Positions 25,190 through 33,171 are shown, numbered from the stretch's first letter. The stretch: DNA of 56,176 nucleotides from Nocardia sp. (GCF_025465275.1 NZ_JAODNK010000138.1:1-56176), one strand, 5' to 3'. Notes: generated by a model from the letters alone, not told the origin. Numbers and translations: made by a program.

Positions 25190-25317
25190 CCGCCTCCCCG
25201 GAACTTTGGCGCACGGCTGGGTGCCGTTGACGGTCGTGCACGCGTGCTGGCGGCCGGGGGGCGAACCGATTTTGGACGTACCCGACGAGTTACCCGGGCC
25301 TCACGAAATCAGTTGTC
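25190..25317 (+). repeat. 128-bp dispersed intergenic repeat, copy D
   Basis: Same element, same orientation as copy A. It starts one base after the regulator stop codon and ends 11 bp before the stop codon of the convergent kinase gene, filling the gap between the two genes almost exactly. One base is missing against copy A near position 25. Confidence 0.9.
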
Positions 25318-25328
25318 ACCTTCGCGAA

Positions 25329-26459
25329 TTACAAAACAACAAGAATCACGATGATGATCAGCAGGCCGATGAGCAGGCCGATCGCTACCGCCAGGGGCCC
25401 GGCATTGGGCCCGAGCTTGGAGATGTCGAAGCCCTTCGACTTCTGCTGCGGGGCAGCGGGTGCGGCGGCGGAGTTGGCGCGCTGCGGGCGGGGGAGCGGG
25501 CTGGAGTGCGGGCTGCGCAGTCCGGCAGCGGAATTGCGGGCCGCCCAGGCCGGAATGGTGCCGTCGTCGGTGCGCACCGGCGCACCGAGAATGTAGGGCG
25601 CGGTACCGGGACCGAAAGCCGCGGTGAGGATTTCATTGCGCGCCTCGGCCATGGTGGGGCGCCGCTGCGGCGCCGGTTCCATCATGTGCAGCAGGACCGA
25701 GGTGAGCGGTCCGCTGCGCTGCGGTGGAATCACCTGCGCCATGGCGGCGCGTTCCACGATCACCCCGCTGTCGTCGTGGAAGCCGTACGGCGGCTGACCC
25801 TCCATGGCGGTGTACAGCGTTGCGCCGAGCGAGAATACGTCGCTGGCGGTGGTCGGCTGGGCGCCGCGCGCGACCTCCGGCGGCAGGTAGGCGGGGGTGC
25901 CGGTGATGACATCGCCCACATCGTCGGCATCGCCCGCGGCGCTGGAGATGCCGAAGTCGCTGAGCTTGACCATGCCGACCTCGTCGCCGCGATCGGCGAC
26001 CAGGATATTGCCGGGCTTGATGTCACGGTGCACGATGCCCGCGGCGTGTGCGGTGGCCAGTGCGTCGGCGACCTGTGCGCCGATCTGCGCGACCTCGATC
26101 GGGGAGAGCGCGTTTGTCAGCGAGATCGCCTTGGCGACACTGCGCGAGGGCAGGTACTCCATCACCAGCCAGGGCTCGCCGTTCTCGAGCTCGACGTCGT
26201 ACACGGCGATGGCGTGCTCGTGCGACAGCTTCGCCGCCACCCGGCCCTCGTGCATGATGCGTCGCCGCACCTCCTGGGCCTCGTGCTCATTGAGTCCGGC
26301 GGTGGTGAGCACCTGCTTGATGGCGACATCGCGGTTGAGTAGGCGGTCTTTGGCCAGCCACACCGCACCCATGCCGCCGCCGCCGAGCTTCGATTGCAGA
26401 CGGTAGCGGCCGGCCACCAGGTAATCGGGGCCGACGATGGGACGGGCGCGTTCGGTCAC
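25329..26459 (-). CDS. Membrane-anchored serine/threonine protein kinase
   Basis: The 376-residue Hanks-type kinase has a Gly-rich loop (YRLQSKLGGGGMGAVWLA), Lys in RDVAIKQV, catalytic loop HRDIKPGN, metal-binding DFG in KLSDFGISS and the APE-equivalent TPAYLPPEVARG. A Pro/Ala/Ser-rich juxtamembrane linker leads to one C-terminal membrane helix (about residues 352-376) ending the protein, with no extracellular sensor or PASTA domain. It therefore resembles PknF-like kinases without a receptor part. The GTG start at 26459 follows TACCCT by six bases (leaderless). It is divergent from imuA' and convergent with the two-component system, and may feed into envelope-stress signalling. Confidence 0.93.
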   Translation of the reverse strand: MTERARPIVGPDYLVAGRYRLQSKLGGGGMGAVWLAKDRLLNRDVAIKQVLTTAGLNEHEAQEVRRRIMHEGRVAAKLSHEHAIAVYDVELENGEPWLVMEYLPSRSVAKAISLTNALSPIEVAQIGAQVADALATAHAAGIVHRDIKPGNILVADRGDEVGMVKLSDFGISSAAGDADDVGDVITGTPAYLPPEVARGAQPTTASDVFSLGATLYTAMEGQPPYGFHDDSGVIVERAAMAQVIPPQRSGPLTSVLLHMMEPAPQRRPTMAEARNEILTAAFGPGTAPYILGAPVRTDDGTIPAWAARNSAAGLRSPHSSPLPRPQRANSAAAPAAPQQKSKGFDISKLGPNAGPLAVAIGLLIGLLIIIVILVVL

Positions 26460-26465
26460 GGGTGC

Positions 26466-26471
26466 AGGGTA
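26466..26471 (-). promoter_or_regulatory. Candidate leaderless -10 box, Ser/Thr kinase
   Basis: On the minus strand TACCCT is followed by six bases (GCACCC) and GTG at 26459. Confidence 0.6.
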
Positions 26472-26565
26472 GCGGAAAACCATCCTGACTGGCCTGGTTC
26501 GAAACTCGAGGTTTGCGCCACTGCCTCTTGACGCGCGTCGAGGCTCGAGTTCTACTGTGCTTGAA

Positions 26566-26581
26566 TCGAACATATATTCGA
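26566..26581. promoter_or_regulatory. SOS box (LexA site) of imuA'
   Basis: TCGAACATATATTCGA differs from the actinobacterial LexA consensus TCGAAC-N4-GTTCGA at one position. It lies 139 bp upstream of imuA', a classic SOS mutagenesis gene. Confidence 0.85.
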
Positions 26582-26720
26582 CTATCGTGAGTAGCTGGGT
26601 TGGTGCTGGCTTATCCGTCCCGGACCTGTAGGGGGTTCGGGATGTGGCTTCGGCGCAGTGTGGTGGAGCCGTGCGCTCTTGGGAATTGGGTCCCCATCGA
26701 TTGGGAGAGGTGGTCGATAG

Positions 26721-27575
26721 ATGGGTTCGGCGGAGGAATCGAAACAGGTGCAGCTGGCCGAATTGCGGCGGCGCATGGCGGCGATTCCGGCGCGTGGCGC
26801 CGAGGCGGTGGTACGCCTGCCGGGCGGGCAATCGCGCGCGGCAACGCGGCAAGTGCAGCCGGTGGCGGCGGGTTCGCGACCGGAGGCGGGTCCGCCGCCG
26901 ATGACCGAGGGCGCGCGGGTACCGGCCGCGGGGTTGCGGCGTGAGTCGCTGCCGGTGCCGCCCGCGCTCGAAAACCTTTTGCCCGAAGGCGGTTTGGCGA
27001 AGGGGTCGGTGGTCTTGTACTCCGGTGCCAATTCTTTGCTCTCCGGTTTGCTGGCCTCGGTCACCGGTTCCGGCGGTCATGCCGCGGTTGTCGGCGTGCC
27101 ACGCTTCGGCTTGCTGGCAGCAGCGGAAATGGGTGCGCGACTGGACCGTTTGGCTGTTGTCGTCAACCCCGGCCCGGACCCGCTCGAAGTCGCCTCGGTG
27201 TTGCTGGATGGCCTGGATCTGGTGATTCTCGGCTTGAACGGTGCTTCGGTGCCCATGTCACGCACGCGAGTACTCACCGCTCGCGCCCGTAGCAAGGGCT
27301 CCACGCTGGTGGTTACCGGTGGTTCCTGGGCCGGTCCCGTGCTGCGCATCGACAGTCAGGTGGCCGGGTACAGCGGTCTGGGACGCGGTTGCGGCCGATT
27401 GCGCACCGTCCGGCTGGATGTCTCCGTGCACGGCCGCTCCGCCCAGCCCCGGCAGGGTCATCTGGCCCTGCGCCCCAGCAACGGCCGGGTTGAATGGGTA
27501 CACACGAATCCCCCTGTCCTCGAATCCCATACCGCCCCCGACCCTCTGAGCGCCGACCGCCATGCTGTCTCCTGA
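26721..27575 (+). CDS. imuA': Mutasome accessory protein ImuA'
   Basis: The 284-residue protein resembles the mycobacterial ImuA' (Rv3395c), a RecA-fold-like partner of ImuB. The core begins with LENLLPEGGLAKGSVVLYSG; a RecA-like strand GHAAVVGVPRFGLLAAAEMG and VVVNPGPDPLEVASVLLDGL follow; the Walker A equivalent is degenerate (SGANSLLSG). The first 70 residues are a variable Ala/Pro/Arg-rich leader. With ImuB and DnaE2 it makes the mutasome for SOS-induced translesion synthesis. GAGAGG precedes the ATG and an SOS box lies upstream. The last codons (RHAVS) are the first unit of a 33-bp tandem repeat, so the C-terminus may vary between strains. Confidence 0.92.
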   Translation: MGSAEESKQVQLAELRRRMAAIPARGAEAVVRLPGGQSRAATRQVQPVAAGSRPEAGPPPMTEGARVPAAGLRRESLPVPPALENLLPEGGLAKGSVVLYSGANSLLSGLLASVTGSGGHAAVVGVPRFGLLAAAEMGARLDRLAVVVNPGPDPLEVASVLLDGLDLVILGLNGASVPMSRTRVLTARARSKGSTLVVTGGSWAGPVLRIDSQVAGYSGLGRGCGRLRTVRLDVSVHGRSAQPRQGHLALRPSNGRVEWVHTNPPVLESHTAPDPLSADRHAVS

Positions 27576-27728
27576 CTGTCGAGCTTTGTCCGCCGTGCCG
27601 TCTCTTGCCCGCCGAGCTCTGTCCGCCGTGCCGTCTTTCGGCTGCCGAGCTTTGCCCGCCATGCGGTCTCTTGACCGCCGAGTGGCCGCCCGTTATGCCG
27701 TCTCTTGACTGCCGAGTGGCCGACCGCG
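27562..27728 (+). repeat. Five-unit 33-bp tandem repeat (minisatellite)
   Basis: Units start at 27562, 27595, 27628, 27661 and 27695, each beginning (A/G)TGC(T/C/G)GTCT and containing a GCCGAG- or GTCGAG-type centre. The period is 33 bp (34 for the fourth). The first unit contains the last codons and stop of imuA'. Copies diverge moderately from one another. Confidence 0.88.
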
Positions 27729-27898
27729 GTTGGCAGCGCTGTGTCGCGGGTTAGCGGCCGTGGCGTGCAGATGTTCCCGCGCGCAATTTCGCATGCTGCG
27801 CAAGGAATCTGGCGTTATTTCGTGCGCTGCGCACCAACTTGTGCGCGGCGGGTGGTGAGACTGCTCGAGCGTCAGCTCGGTAGTGCGGCAGTGATGAG
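27729..27898 (+). other. Rest of imuA'-imuB spacer
   Basis: No SOS box is seen here. TTTCGCATGCTGCGCAA (about 27787-27803) and TTTCGTGCGCTGCGCAC (about 27818-27834) are related direct copies, each partly palindromic. imuB may have its own promoter here, or be read through from imuA'. Confidence 0.4.
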
Positions 27899-29731
27899 AT
27901 GGGTGTGAAAGCGCGGCGGGTATTGGCGGTGTGGTGCCTGGATTGGCCTGCGGTGGCGGCGGCTGCCGAGGCGGGGTCGCCGGTCACCCGTCCGGTGGTG
28001 GTGTTTTCGGCTAATCGGGTGACCGCGTGTTCGGCGTCGGCGCGGGCGGAGGGGATTCGGCGCGGGCTGCGGAAGCGGGAGGCGCAGGGGCGTTGCCCGG
28101 ATCTGCTGGTGGCGCAGGATGATCCGGATCGGGATGCGCGGTTGTTCGAACCGGTGGTGGCGGCCGTGGATGCGACCGTGCCGGGTGTGGAGGTGCTGCG
28201 GCCGGGGCTGCTGGTGTTGTCCGCGCGCGGCGCCGCCCGCTTCTTCGGGTCGGAAGAGGCTGCGGCGGAACAGCTTGTGGACGCGGTGGCGGCGGTCGGG
28301 GTGGAATGCCAGATCGGCATTGCCGACGAGCTGTCCACGGCGGTGCTCGCCGCTCGCCGCGCCACCATTGTGCCGACCGGTAAAGGTGCGGAATTCCTTG
28401 CGCCGCTGCCGGTCTCCGAATTATCGGTGGAACCTGCCCTGGCCGCACCGGAACGCGCCGACCTGGTGGATCTGCTGCACCGCTTGGGATTACGACGGAT
28501 CGGCGATTTCGCCGCGCTCACCCCCGCCGAGGTGGCGTCCCGCTTCGGCACGGATGCCATTGCCGCGCACCGCTGTGCCCGTGCCGAACCGGAGCGCCCG
28601 CCCTCCGCGCAGACCCCCGCCCCGGACCTGACGGTGGAGTACCGCTGCGATCCCCCGATCGATCGCGTCGACGCCGCCGCCTTCGCCGGTCGCCTGCTCG
28701 CCACCCGCCTGCACGAGGGCCTCTCCGCCGCCTCGATGGCCTGCACCCGCCTCGTCATACACGCGGAAACCGAAGCAGGCGAACAGTTTTCCCGCACCTG
28801 GCGCTGCGCCGAACCCCTCACCCCCGACAGCACCGCCGACCGCATCCGCTGGCAACTCGACGGCTGGCTCACCCGCCGCTCCCTGGACCGCGCCCGCCGC
28901 GCGCGCTCCACCGGGCGTGGAGCATTCGGCCGCAACGTGGAGCCGCGCTCGTACGGAAACGGCACGACGGCGTACTCATCCGGCCGCAGCAAGGGTGCGT
29001 TCAGCCGCGATACTGATTCGACTGGTCGTGACACGAGTTCGAGTGGGCGTGGTGCCGGATCGGCTGAGCGTGGCGCCGGACCGAGTGGGCGTGGCTCGGA
29101 ATCTGCTGGGGTGGAGCAGGACTCGGATGGATGGGCGGAGTGGGACGAGGTGCCGGGTTCTCCTATTACCCTGCTGCGGCTGGAGCCGGTGGAGGTGGTT
29201 TCGGCGGGGGCGTTGCAGCTCGGGTTGTGGGGTGGGGTCGGTGAGGATGAGGAGCGGGCTCGGCGGGCGCTGGTTCGGGTGCAGGGGTTGCTGGGTGGGG
29301 ATGCGGTGCGGTTGGGGGTGCTCAGCGGGGGGCGCGGGCCTGCGGAGCGGATCACCATGGTGACGCTGGGGGAGGAGCCAGTGCCTGCGGCGGATCCGGC
29401 GCAGCCGTGGCCGGGGCGGTTGCCGGAGCCCGCGCCGACCGTGGTGTGGGTGAGCCGGCCGGAGGTGCGGGTGGAGGCGGCGGACGGGTCTCCGGTGTGG
29501 GTGACCGACCGCGGTCTGTTCACCGCCGATCCGGCGCAGCTGCACTGGGGCCGGCGGTCCTGGCGACTGATCGGATGGGCGGGCCCGTGGCCGCTGGACG
29601 ACCACTGGTGGACTCACGAGTTCCAGTACGGTTTCGCCGCCCGCGCCCAGGTCCTGCTGGACGAGGACATACGCGCCCTACTGCTGCTCGGCTACAACCG
29701 CACCTGGCATGTCGAGGGCCTCTACGAGTGA
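27899..29731 (+). CDS. imuB: Y-family polymerase-like mutasome adaptor ImuB
   Basis: The 610-residue ImuB has a Y-family palm/finger fold (VWCLDWPAVAAAAEAG, CSASARAEGIRRGLRKREAQ) but lacks the catalytic motif: where DinB has SIDEAFLD this reads VLSARGAARFFG, so it is not an active polymerase. A helix-hairpin-helix region (LHRLGLRRIGDFAALTPAEV) follows. The beta-clamp motif QLGLWG is at residues 440-445, matching QLPLWG in M. tuberculosis ImuB. The C-terminal domain ends LLGYNRTWHVEGLYE. Residues about 336-424 are a Gly/Ser/Arg-rich insert just before the clamp motif. The ATG has no strong ribosome binding site. Confidence 0.92.
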   Translation: MGVKARRVLAVWCLDWPAVAAAAEAGSPVTRPVVVFSANRVTACSASARAEGIRRGLRKREAQGRCPDLLVAQDDPDRDARLFEPVVAAVDATVPGVEVLRPGLLVLSARGAARFFGSEEAAAEQLVDAVAAVGVECQIGIADELSTAVLAARRATIVPTGKGAEFLAPLPVSELSVEPALAAPERADLVDLLHRLGLRRIGDFAALTPAEVASRFGTDAIAAHRCARAEPERPPSAQTPAPDLTVEYRCDPPIDRVDAAAFAGRLLATRLHEGLSAASMACTRLVIHAETEAGEQFSRTWRCAEPLTPDSTADRIRWQLDGWLTRRSLDRARRARSTGRGAFGRNVEPRSYGNGTTAYSSGRSKGAFSRDTDSTGRDTSSSGRGAGSAERGAGPSGRGSESAGVEQDSDGWAEWDEVPGSPITLLRLEPVEVVSAGALQLGLWGGVGEDEERARRALVRVQGLLGGDAVRLGVLSGGRGPAERITMVTLGEEPVPAADPAQPWPGRLPEPAPTVVWVSRPEVRVEAADGSPVWVTDRGLFTADPAQLHWGRRSWRLIGWAGPWPLDDHWWTHEFQYGFAARAQVLLDEDIRALLLLGYNRTWHVEGLYE

Positions 29732-29757
29732 ATCGGGCCATGCTGCCGTACCAAAAA

Positions 29758-29815
29758 CAGCCCGTGTCTGAATCGCGCAGCCTCTGCAAGGCGTGTGCGG
29801 CTCAGACACGGGCTG
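29758..29815 (+). terminator. imuB terminator
   Basis: CAGCCCGTGTCTGA (29758-29771) pairs perfectly with TCAGACACGGGCTG (29802-29815); the 30-nt loop can pair further (GCGCAGCC with GGCGTGTGC). Confidence 0.75.
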
Positions 29816-29921
29816 TGCCGTTGATGGAGCCGGCCGGGCGACGGGGTGGCGGGGTAGCAGCGGGCTGGTCATCGGGTTATGGCGGTGCGCACAACCTGCG
29901 GCGGTGTGGGAGGCGGGTCCG

Positions 29922-29927
29922 TAGGCT
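29922..29927 (+). promoter_or_regulatory. Candidate -10 box, hydrolase at 29936
   Basis: TAGGCT is followed by eight bases and the GTG at 29936, fitting a leaderless or near-leaderless transcript. Confidence 0.45.
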
Positions 29928-29935
29928 GGTTGATC

Positions 29936-30694
29936 GTGGAGACGGTCACCCGGGTCGAGTTCGAAGACGTGCTGATCGCCTATCGGGATTCCGATGCGGC
30001 GGGGCATGGGTCGAGCGATGTGCCGGTGGTGCTGGTGCACGGGATGGGCGGGGACGGGCACACCTGGGATCGGTTCGCGGCGCAGTTGGTGCGGCAGGGG
30101 CGGCGGGTGATCATTCCGGATCTGCGGGGGCACGGCCGGAGCGGGCACGCCGCTTCGTATCGTTTTCCGGAGTTCGGCGCGGATGTGCTGCGGCTGTGCG
30201 ATCGGCTCGGCCTGGAGCGGGTCGATCTGGTCGGGCATTCGCTGGGTGGTTACGCGGTGTCGTGGGCGGCCATGGAGCGCCCGGAATTGGTGCGGCGGCT
30301 GGTTATTGAAGAGCAACCGCTGCCCCTGCGTTCCGGGGACGAGCAGATGACGCTGACCCGCCGGTTGCCGTCGCTGCCGGAGCTGTGGCACGCCACCAGC
30401 AGTCTGGTCCGGCATCCGCGCGCCGTGCTGGCTTTCGACCGCGCCATGACCGGCACCGCGCTGGAGCAGTTCCGCAAACCACTGCCGGAATGGTGGGAGG
30501 GCCTGCCCGAGATCGCGGCGCCGCTGCTTTTCCTGCGCGGCGGCCCGGGCGGCATGGTCGACCCGGCGAAATTGGAATTGCTGCGCGCCGCCGTTCCCGA
30601 GTGCACGGTGCGGGTCTTCAGTTGCGGGCACAGCATTCACCGCGACCGTTATCAGGAATTCGCGAGCACGGTCCTGCCCTTCCTGGGGCACTGA
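29936..30694 (+). CDS. Alpha/beta hydrolase
   Basis: This is a 252-residue alpha/beta-fold hydrolase with oxyanion region VLVHGMGGDGHTWDRF, the strand IIPDLRGHGRSG, nucleophile elbow VGHSLGGYAVSWA, acid in FLRGGPGGMVDPAK and catalytic His in CGHSIHRDRYQEF. All triad positions look intact, so it is probably active; the substrate cannot be told. The start is uncertain: GTG 29936 fits the promoter and family N-terminus, but the frame is open to ATG 29879. It follows imuB in the same direction after a terminator, so it is likely transcribed separately. Confidence 0.87.
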   Translation: METVTRVEFEDVLIAYRDSDAAGHGSSDVPVVLVHGMGGDGHTWDRFAAQLVRQGRRVIIPDLRGHGRSGHAASYRFPEFGADVLRLCDRLGLERVDLVGHSLGGYAVSWAAMERPELVRRLVIEEQPLPLRSGDEQMTLTRRLPSLPELWHATSSLVRHPRAVLAFDRAMTGTALEQFRKPLPEWWEGLPEIAAPLLFLRGGPGGMVDPAKLELLRAAVPECTVRVFSCGHSIHRDRYQEFASTVLPFLGH

Positions 30695-30766
30695 GCTGGT
30701 GCGTTCGGCGAAGCGCCGGACAATTGCGTTTTACGGGGACCGAACACCGGAGGCCGCGGCGGAATC

Positions 30767-30772
30767 TACAGT
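30767..30772 (+). promoter_or_regulatory. Candidate leaderless -10 box, YdeI-like gene
   Basis: TACAGT is followed by six bases and the GTG at 30779, the same arrangement and hexamer as at 5908. Confidence 0.6.
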
Positions 30773-30778
30773 TAGACG

Positions 30779-31339
30779 GTGTCCGCACTCGAGCGTCCTA
30801 CCCTGTTCTTCGCCGATGAGCAGTCGTTTCGGGAATGGCTGGCGGCCAATCATGCTGCCGTCGACGGTATTTGGATGAAATTCGCGAAAAAAGGGACCGG
30901 CTGGGTATCGCTGGACCATGCCCGCGCACTCCGGCAGGCCCTGTGTTTCGGCTGGATCGACGGGCAGGCACGGCCACTGGACGAGGAGTTCTATCTGGTC
31001 GGATTCACCCCGCGCCGCCGCCGTAGTCCGTGGTCGCAGCGCAATGAGGGGCTCGTCGCGGAGCTGATCGAGCAGGGCCTCATGCATCCGGCGGGGCAGG
31101 CGGAGATCGACCGCGCCAAGGAGGACGGCCGCTGGGATAATGCCGCCGGCCGCGATCTGCCGGAGGATTTCCTCGCCGCCCTCGCGCTCAATCCCGAAGC
31201 GGCGACCTTCTTCGAGACGCTGCCCGCGCAATCACGAATCGTCGTCGGCTATCACCTGGGCAGTGCGGTGCGGCCGGAAACGCGCGCACGTCGCCTCGAG
31301 CAGTTGATTCGCAAACTGGCCGACGGGCAGCCGCTGTGA
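30779..31339 (+). CDS. YdeI/OmpD-associated family protein
   Basis: The 186-residue cytoplasmic protein matches the YdeI/OmpD-associated family: FREWLAANHAAVDGIWMKFA, ALRQALCFGWIDGQ, FTPRRRRSPWSQRN, and a C-terminal DLPEDFLAALALNPEA with FFETLPAQSRIVVGYHLGSA. Proteobacterial members have been linked to antimicrobial-peptide or bacteriocin resistance, but the biochemical role is not known. The GTG start is six bases after TACAGT. Its stop overlaps the start of the next gene (GTGA), so the two are co-translated. Confidence 0.88.
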   Translation: MSALERPTLFFADEQSFREWLAANHAAVDGIWMKFAKKGTGWVSLDHARALRQALCFGWIDGQARPLDEEFYLVGFTPRRRRSPWSQRNEGLVAELIEQGLMHPAGQAEIDRAKEDGRWDNAAGRDLPEDFLAALALNPEAATFFETLPAQSRIVVGYHLGSAVRPETRARRLEQLIRKLADGQPL

Positions 31340-32322
31340 CGGCGTTCGAGGGACTGGCCTGTTCGGCTGCCGCGCGGGAGATTCCACTACCCGGCAGCGC
31401 CACCCGCATCACCGGCTGGCTGTGTATAGAGCAGCCCGGAGCGTGGGGCCGCGATGTGATCGGTGACGAGGTGCTCGGCCCCGAGATCACCGCCGAACTG
31501 GCGGCGCGCACCAAGGCCGCCCACGTGCGTCCCATGGTGATCCGCCGTCCCGGGCGTTATGAATTCAATGGTGTGCGCACGGTTCTCATCGCCAGTTCCC
31601 GGCCCGAGGGCTCCTGGTGTGAGCGCTTCGAGATCACCGACCTCAAACAATTGCTGGATCTGGACCTGCACCTGCTGAATGGCCCGCCGCCGGGAATCGG
31701 TGCGCTGGTGGAGGAACCGGTGGTGCTGGTCTGCGCGCACGGTAAGCGCGATCAGTGCTGCGCCCTGCTCGGTCGTCCGATCGCGGCCGGTCTGTCCGAT
31801 CTGTACCCGGACCGAGTCTGGGAGTGCTCGCACACCGGTGGTCACCGGTTCGCCCCGGCAGTGGTTCTACTGCCCACCGGCCTGACTTACGGTCGCATGG
31901 ACGGGGATTCGGCTGTCGCCATGGTCGATGCTGCCGACCGCGGCGAGATATCGCTGACCGGTTTCCGTGGCCGGGGTTGCTACACAGCGGTCGAACAGGT
32001 CGCGGAAGTGGCTGTCCGCCAAGAGATCAGCGATGAGGCCTATACCCGTCGCGCCACGGACGGCCATGCGGAGCCCACCACCGGTGCTGCCGACCCGGGC
32101 GCAAGAATAGACGACCTCACTGTCGAACCGGCCGAAATCGACCCTGCCACAACAAAAGACCCCGCCACCTTCGCGGGTGCGGCTCGAGTAACCCACCGCG
32201 ATGGCCGCCGCTGGCTGGTCACCACCCGCACCGTCGCCTACGCCCCGCGCCAAGCCAGTTGCGGCGCCGCCCCCAAACCCGCCACCGCGGTGGTCGTCGA
32301 CGGGATCCATCCGCTGCCCTGA
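31336..32322 (+). CDS. Sucrase/ferredoxin-like family protein
   Basis: The 328-residue protein has the thioredoxin-like [2Fe-2S] fold of the Suc_Fer-like family: the ligand region VLVCAHGKRDQCCALLGRPI and then WECSHTGGHRFAPAVVLLP supply the conserved Cys/His. The N-terminus CSAAAREIPLPGSATRITGW is also typical. Residues about 240-290 form a variable acidic linker, after which a small C-terminal domain (THRDGRRWLVTTRTV) ends the protein. It probably binds an iron-sulfur cluster and may act in electron transfer; no partner is evident. The GTG start overlaps the stop of the YdeI-like gene by 4 bases. Confidence 0.88.
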   Translation: MTAFEGLACSAAAREIPLPGSATRITGWLCIEQPGAWGRDVIGDEVLGPEITAELAARTKAAHVRPMVIRRPGRYEFNGVRTVLIASSRPEGSWCERFEITDLKQLLDLDLHLLNGPPPGIGALVEEPVVLVCAHGKRDQCCALLGRPIAAGLSDLYPDRVWECSHTGGHRFAPAVVLLPTGLTYGRMDGDSAVAMVDAADRGEISLTGFRGRGCYTAVEQVAEVAVRQEISDEAYTRRATDGHAEPTTGAADPGARIDDLTVEPAEIDPATTKDPATFAGAARVTHRDGRRWLVTTRTVAYAPRQASCGAAPKPATAVVVDGIHPLP

Positions 32323-32390
32323 GCCCTCCTGTCATCCCAGCAAGCCCCCCGTCCTCCTTGCAAGCCGCCTGTCATCCCGGCATGAAGCCC

Positions 32391-32469
32391 CTCGTCATCC
32401 CGGCATGCTTTTGGCCGGGATCCACCGCAACCGCGTAGATTCCGGCCAAAAGCGCGCCGGAATGACGAG
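32391..32469. repeat. REP-like long hairpin (copy 1)
   Basis: Two 31-base arms (32391-32421 and 32439-32469), 27 of 31 paired, contain the motif CATCCCGGCATGCTTTTGGC. It lies between convergent genes and can terminate both. Two shorter partial copies, GTCATCCCGGCATGAAGCCC at 32371 and GTCATCCCAGCAAGCC at 32331, precede it. A related element is at 54357. Confidence 0.88.
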
Positions 32470-32490
32470 AAAAGGCGATGGGCATGTCGC

Positions 32491-33159
32491 TCATCCAGCC
32501 TGCCGTGGCTCCGGAACTTCGAAGAGTGCCAGGGTGATTCGATACAGCAGGGGAGTGAGTTCCGGCAGGTCTGCGGCCTGGGAGAAGAGCAGGCAGTCGC
32601 GGACGCGGTCGTCGATGGCGCCGATGAGTACGTCGAAGACCTCGGTCTCGATGTCTGCCGGGATATCGCCTGCGGCACGGCCGATTTCGAAGGCGGCGCG
32701 CATGCGGGCGGCGAAGATCTTCTTCAGGTCGACACGCTGGCGGGCCACTCGTGGTCCGGCGGCGAAGGCTTCGGTATGCAGGGCGTGCGCGAATTCGCTG
32801 TGCTCGGCGAGGAATCGCAGGTACTCGCCGAGCGTGGTGCGGACCAGAGTGCGCCAGTCGGTGCGCGGTGCGGCGGCGATGGCCGCGTCCATGGCGGCGA
32901 CCACCTGTGCGACCGCCTCGGAGTAGGCCGCCGCGAAGCAGTCTTCGCGGTCGGTGAAGAACTGGTAGAAGGTGCGCCGGGAAATATTGGCGCCGGCCAC
33001 GATATCGGCCACGGTGGTGGCGGCATAGCCGCGTTCGGAGACCGATTCGAGCACGCTCCACATCATGCGGAAGCGCTGTGAATTCTCCACCGTCAGACGG
33101 TCGAGGCCGTGGCTGCCACGGGGCAGCCGGGCGCGGCCGACAGCGGGATCGAGACTCAT
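32491..33159 (-). CDS. TetR family transcriptional regulator
   Basis: The 222-residue regulator has a TetR N-terminal helix-turn-helix (VLESVSERGYAATTVADIVA, then SRRTFYQFFTDREDCFAA, residues about 35-75) and an all-helical ligand domain with a C-terminal segment (IGAIDDRVRDCLLFSQ) typical of the family. It is divergent from the secreted S15-type hydrolase gene, its likeliest target. The start at ATG 33159 is supported by TATCCT six bases upstream (leaderless); an in-frame ATG at 33189 would add ten residues. The ligand is unknown. Confidence 0.9.
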   Translation of the reverse strand: MSLDPAVGRARLPRGSHGLDRLTVENSQRFRMMWSVLESVSERGYAATTVADIVAGANISRRTFYQFFTDREDCFAAAYSEAVAQVVAAMDAAIAAAPRTDWRTLVRTTLGEYLRFLAEHSEFAHALHTEAFAAGPRVARQRVDLKKIFAARMRAAFEIGRAAGDIPADIETEVFDVLIGAIDDRVRDCLLFSQAADLPELTPLLYRITLALFEVPEPRQAG

Positions 33160-33165
33160 AAGTCG

Positions 33166-33171
33166 AGGATA
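33166..33171 (-). promoter_or_regulatory. Candidate leaderless -10 box, TetR gene
   Basis: On the minus strand TATCCT is followed by six bases (CGACTT) and ATG at 33159. Confidence 0.6.

Noticed and set aside
27562..27728. CRISPR-like array
   Set aside because: Units are contiguous, degenerate and without spacers; it is a simple tandem repeat.
27494..27754. Cys-rich repetitive frame (LCPPCRLLPAE units)
   Set aside because: It is the translation of the 33-bp tandem repeat in another frame; no start signal and no domain.
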